Origin: Bacillus wiedmannii
Lineage (GTDB): Bacteria; Bacillota; Bacilli; Bacillales; Bacillaceae_G
Assembly (NCBI RefSeq): GCF_001583695.1
Contig: NZ_LOBC01000072.1
Coordinates: forward strand, 1 to 64,000
DNA length: 64,000 nt
Direction: 5' to 3'
Shown here piece by piece: positions 62,080 to 64,000 of the stretch. The translations under genes and the position numbers were made by a program. The notes under the pieces were generated by a model. The model ran no database searches. It saw only the letters and a list, made by a program, of their open reading frames with translations, and was not told where the DNA came from. Numbering within the stretch: position 1 is the first letter of the stretch; each line of letters starts with the position of its first letter.

Positions 62080-64000
62080 TTATGCTGATAACTCCTTTAA
62101 AGTATCACTTAATTTAAACTTTCTTAATTGTAAGGAAGCAATCAATGCTGCCCCTGCCCCAAGCATCAGACTAGCTAGAGCCAATATGAAGACTTGATTA
62201 TACGGAATGATAATAACTGTTAGCTCAAGACTTGATAACACAATATAGCTAAACAAAATCCCACCAAAAATGCCAATACAACCAGCTATCGCTCCAAGTA
62301 AAGTTCCCTCTAATAAAACGATCCGTCTCATTTGCTTCGGAATAGCTCCTACCGCACGAATCATACTAATTTCAGCACGTCTTTCATGCAAGCTTGCGAC
62401 TATCGCATTCATTAATCCTATACCAGAAATAATGAAAACAATTACAACTAACAAGCGAATTAACATCATCATTTGCGATAATAACTGCTCTTGTTCTTTC
62501 AATAAATCATAACTGTTTATAACTTCTACATTCTCTTTATTATTTGTAATTTCTTTTACTTGCTTCTTAATCGATTCAAATGATTGATTAGAATTTGTCA
62601 TAATTTGAATCGCTTCATATCCTTGTACGTGGAACTTATCGCGAGCCCATTGTTCATTTACAAAAATATCTAACCCTCTTAACCTTAATCCTTGCTCAAT
62701 AATCGAAACGACTTTAATCGTTTGTTTTTCTTTCCCTTTTCCTTGTACTTCAATCGTATCATGCAACTGAATCCCTAATGTTTTAGCAGTTCTCTTCGTA
62801 ACGACTCCCTCACCATCTTTTAATGGCTTATTTAAATCTTGTCCTGTAATCACTTTCGCTTTTGTTACTTTTTGATAAGCAACAATATCATTCCCCACAA
62901 CCTCTATCACATCATATTCAAAATCATCTTTCCTCACATTTTCATACCACTCTTGATCCGCTTTTTTAAAATCATAATTTATAAGCTTCGCTGTAAAGTC
63001 AGTAACATTTGCTACGCTCTCTTCTACACCATCAATTTTTTTAATCTTCTCCATCCAACTAAATGGTAATACTTCAGTACTTTGCGATTCTATTGGAATT
63101 CTTATTACTAAATCAGCTGGTAAATGTTTTTGTAACCCATCTTTCATGCCTTCGTAAATAGAGTTTATATACATCGTTCCAACAAGTGCTAACATAAAAC
63201 CGAATGCTAGTATAGCAACCGACACAGCTGCCTTATTCCGATAACGAATTACATTCCGGCTACTAATCGTCGTTTCAATTCGTAATATCATTTGAAACGG
63301 TTTTGCAATCACTGGTGCTATCATACGAATAAAGAACGGAATCGCAAATAACAAACCGACTGCAAATAAAAGCGCCCCTATCGCACTTGGATTAAAACCG
63401 ATATACTGCTCTAATATGTTGCCCGTGAGTCCAATAACAGTACCAATGATTAAAATGCTAAGGCTAAAAGTACTCCATCTTTTTTCTTTTTTCTCATTAC
63501 TAGGAAGACCTGGCCGAAGTGCTTGAACTGGTGGAATCTTTCTAACCATAAAAGCTGGTATAATGGCCCCTATGATAGACATAACAATCCCTAATAAAAA
63601 AGTAATGAGTAAAATCTCACCTGAAATCGAGAATGATGCTTTCCCTGCCCCCTCAATATTCACCCATTTGTTAATGAATGATGCTGCAATTGTTTGCGTA
63701 CCTGCCCCAAGAATAACCCCTGCTAGCGATCCGATTGCTCCGATACATAAAGCCTCTAATAAAACGACTAATATAATTTGATTTGGGTTACTACCGAGTG
63801 CACGTAATAATGCCCACTGCTTAAACCGACTTCTAACAGATAAGAAGAAACTTCCCATTATTAAAAGGGCTACTACAAATAAGGCAATACCACCTAAACT
63901 AAAAATTAACGGCTTCATTACATTTAGCCGTTCAAATGCCTTATCAACATAAGTACGTTGGTCCACCTTTATATTTTCAATCCTTTTATGTACATCAAAA
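62080..64000 (-). CDS. FtsX/MacB-type ABC permease (5' end outside window)
   Basis: About 640 C-terminal residues of an ABC exporter permease. The frame has no stop up to the window edge; the GTG at 63966 is not needed as a start because the coding sequence continues upstream (FDVHKRIENIKV). Two FtsX domains are visible: GGIALFVVALLIMGSFFLS...WALLRALGSNPNQI and, near the C-terminus, MMLIRLLVVIVFIISGIGLMNAI...ISMIRAVGAIPKQM (both given in part), with an extracellular region of ~200 residues between. Its ATPase partner would lie outside. Likely peptide or lipoprotein export. Confidence 0.88.
   Translation of the reverse strand, partial: FDVHKRIENIKVDQRTYVDKAFERLNVMKPLIFSLGGIALFVVALLIMGSFFLSVRSRFKQWALLRALGSNPNQIILVVLLEALCIGAIGSLAGVILGAGTQTIAASFINKWVNIEGAGKASFSISGEILLITFLLGIVMSIIGAIIPAFMVRKIPPVQALRPGLPSNEKKEKRWSTFSLSILIIGTVIGLTGNILEQYIGFNPSAIGALLFAVGLLFAIPFFIRMIAPVIAKPFQMILRIETTISSRNVIRYRNKAAVSVAILAFGFMLALVGTMYINSIYEGMKDGLQKHLPADLVIRIPIESQSTEVLPFSWMEKIKKIDGVEESVANVTDFTAKLINYDFKKADQEWYENVRKDDFEYDVIEVVGNDIVAYQKVTKAKVITGQDLNKPLKDGEGVVTKRTAKTLGIQLHDTIEVQGKGKEKQTIKVVSIIEQGLRLRGLDIFVNEQWARDKFHVQGYEAIQIMTNSNQSFESIKKQVKEITNNKENVEVINSYDLLKEQEQLLSQMMMLIRLLVVIVFIISGIGLMNAIVASLHERRAEISMIRAVGAIPKQMRRIVLLEGTLLGAIAGCIGIFGGILFSYIVLSSLELTVIIIPYNQVFILALASLMLGAGAALIASLQLRKFKLSDTLKELSA

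Noticed and set aside
63966-63968. GTG at 63966 as start of the FtsX-type gene
   Set aside because: The frame is open to the window edge and the residues upstream fit the protein, so the gene is truncated by the window.

Overview
This window is AT-rich chromosome from a member of the Bacillus cereus group. Gene order follows the Bacillus subtilis yug, kap, yui, yum and yut regions. The DNA glycosylase at 14874..15587 has the length (237 aa) and active-site residues (W109, D113, R148, W187) of the structurally characterised B. cereus AlkD. I see no tRNA, rRNA, CRISPR array, insertion sequence or prophage. Almost every transcription unit ends in a clear intrinsic terminator, and starts are marked by strong Shine-Dalgarno (SD) sequences, often before GTG or TTG.

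Layout. 1-12.6 kb: MgtC, the K+ channel YugO, YugN, pgi, YuzA, YugI, the alanine aminotransferase/Lrp pair, a hydroxyacid dehydrogenase, a hydrolase, YugE, PatB, a SodC lipoprotein and the sporulation-phosphorelay genes kapB and kapD, with no kinB beside them. 12.8-19.2 kb: an ArsB/NhaD-type transporter, AlkD, T-box-controlled glycyl-tRNA synthetase, a thioesterase, and bioY under an excellent BirA operator. 19.4-36.4 kb: a large surface-glycan region. 36.5-48.8 kb: the spore diadenylate cyclase CdaS, leucyl aminopeptidase, a YuiC-type 3D-domain protein, NADH dehydrogenase YumB, ferredoxin-NADP reductase YumC, a GyrI-like protein behind an SOS-box-like site, an MFS transporter, a winged-helix protein and a methyltransferase operon. 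49-64 kb: Fe-S genes (yutM, yutI), dapF, YutJ, a Spo0E-like phosphatase, FetAB, PhnA, a CPBP protease, an ANT-like nucleotidyltransferase, spore-coat YutH, YutG, and a FtsX-type permease cut by the window end.

The most interesting structure is 19.4-36.4 kb. PgcA makes glucose-1-phosphate and GalU makes UDP-glucose. Next to them lie two parallel sets of lipid-linked sugar machinery: GT2 + GtrA + YfhO, and GT2/DUF2304 + a pair of ArnE/ArnF-like half transporters + two GT-C-type membrane proteins (DUF2142 and GT87). A convergent MurJ-like/GT4/Wzy-like unit could build and export a polymer. I infer a surface-glycopolymer decoration locus with two alternative flippase types fed by one sugar-nucleotide supply.

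Regulatory DNA stands out: a T-box, a BirA operator, a LexA-like box, a near-consensus parS-like site, a symmetric array of four GTATAC hexamers, a promoter-terminator-gene arrangement before the Spo0E-like gene, an SD-masking hairpin before yuiC, and a dispersed repeat with a ~20-nt period found at three places. All functions are read from sequence and family knowledge; no database search was run.
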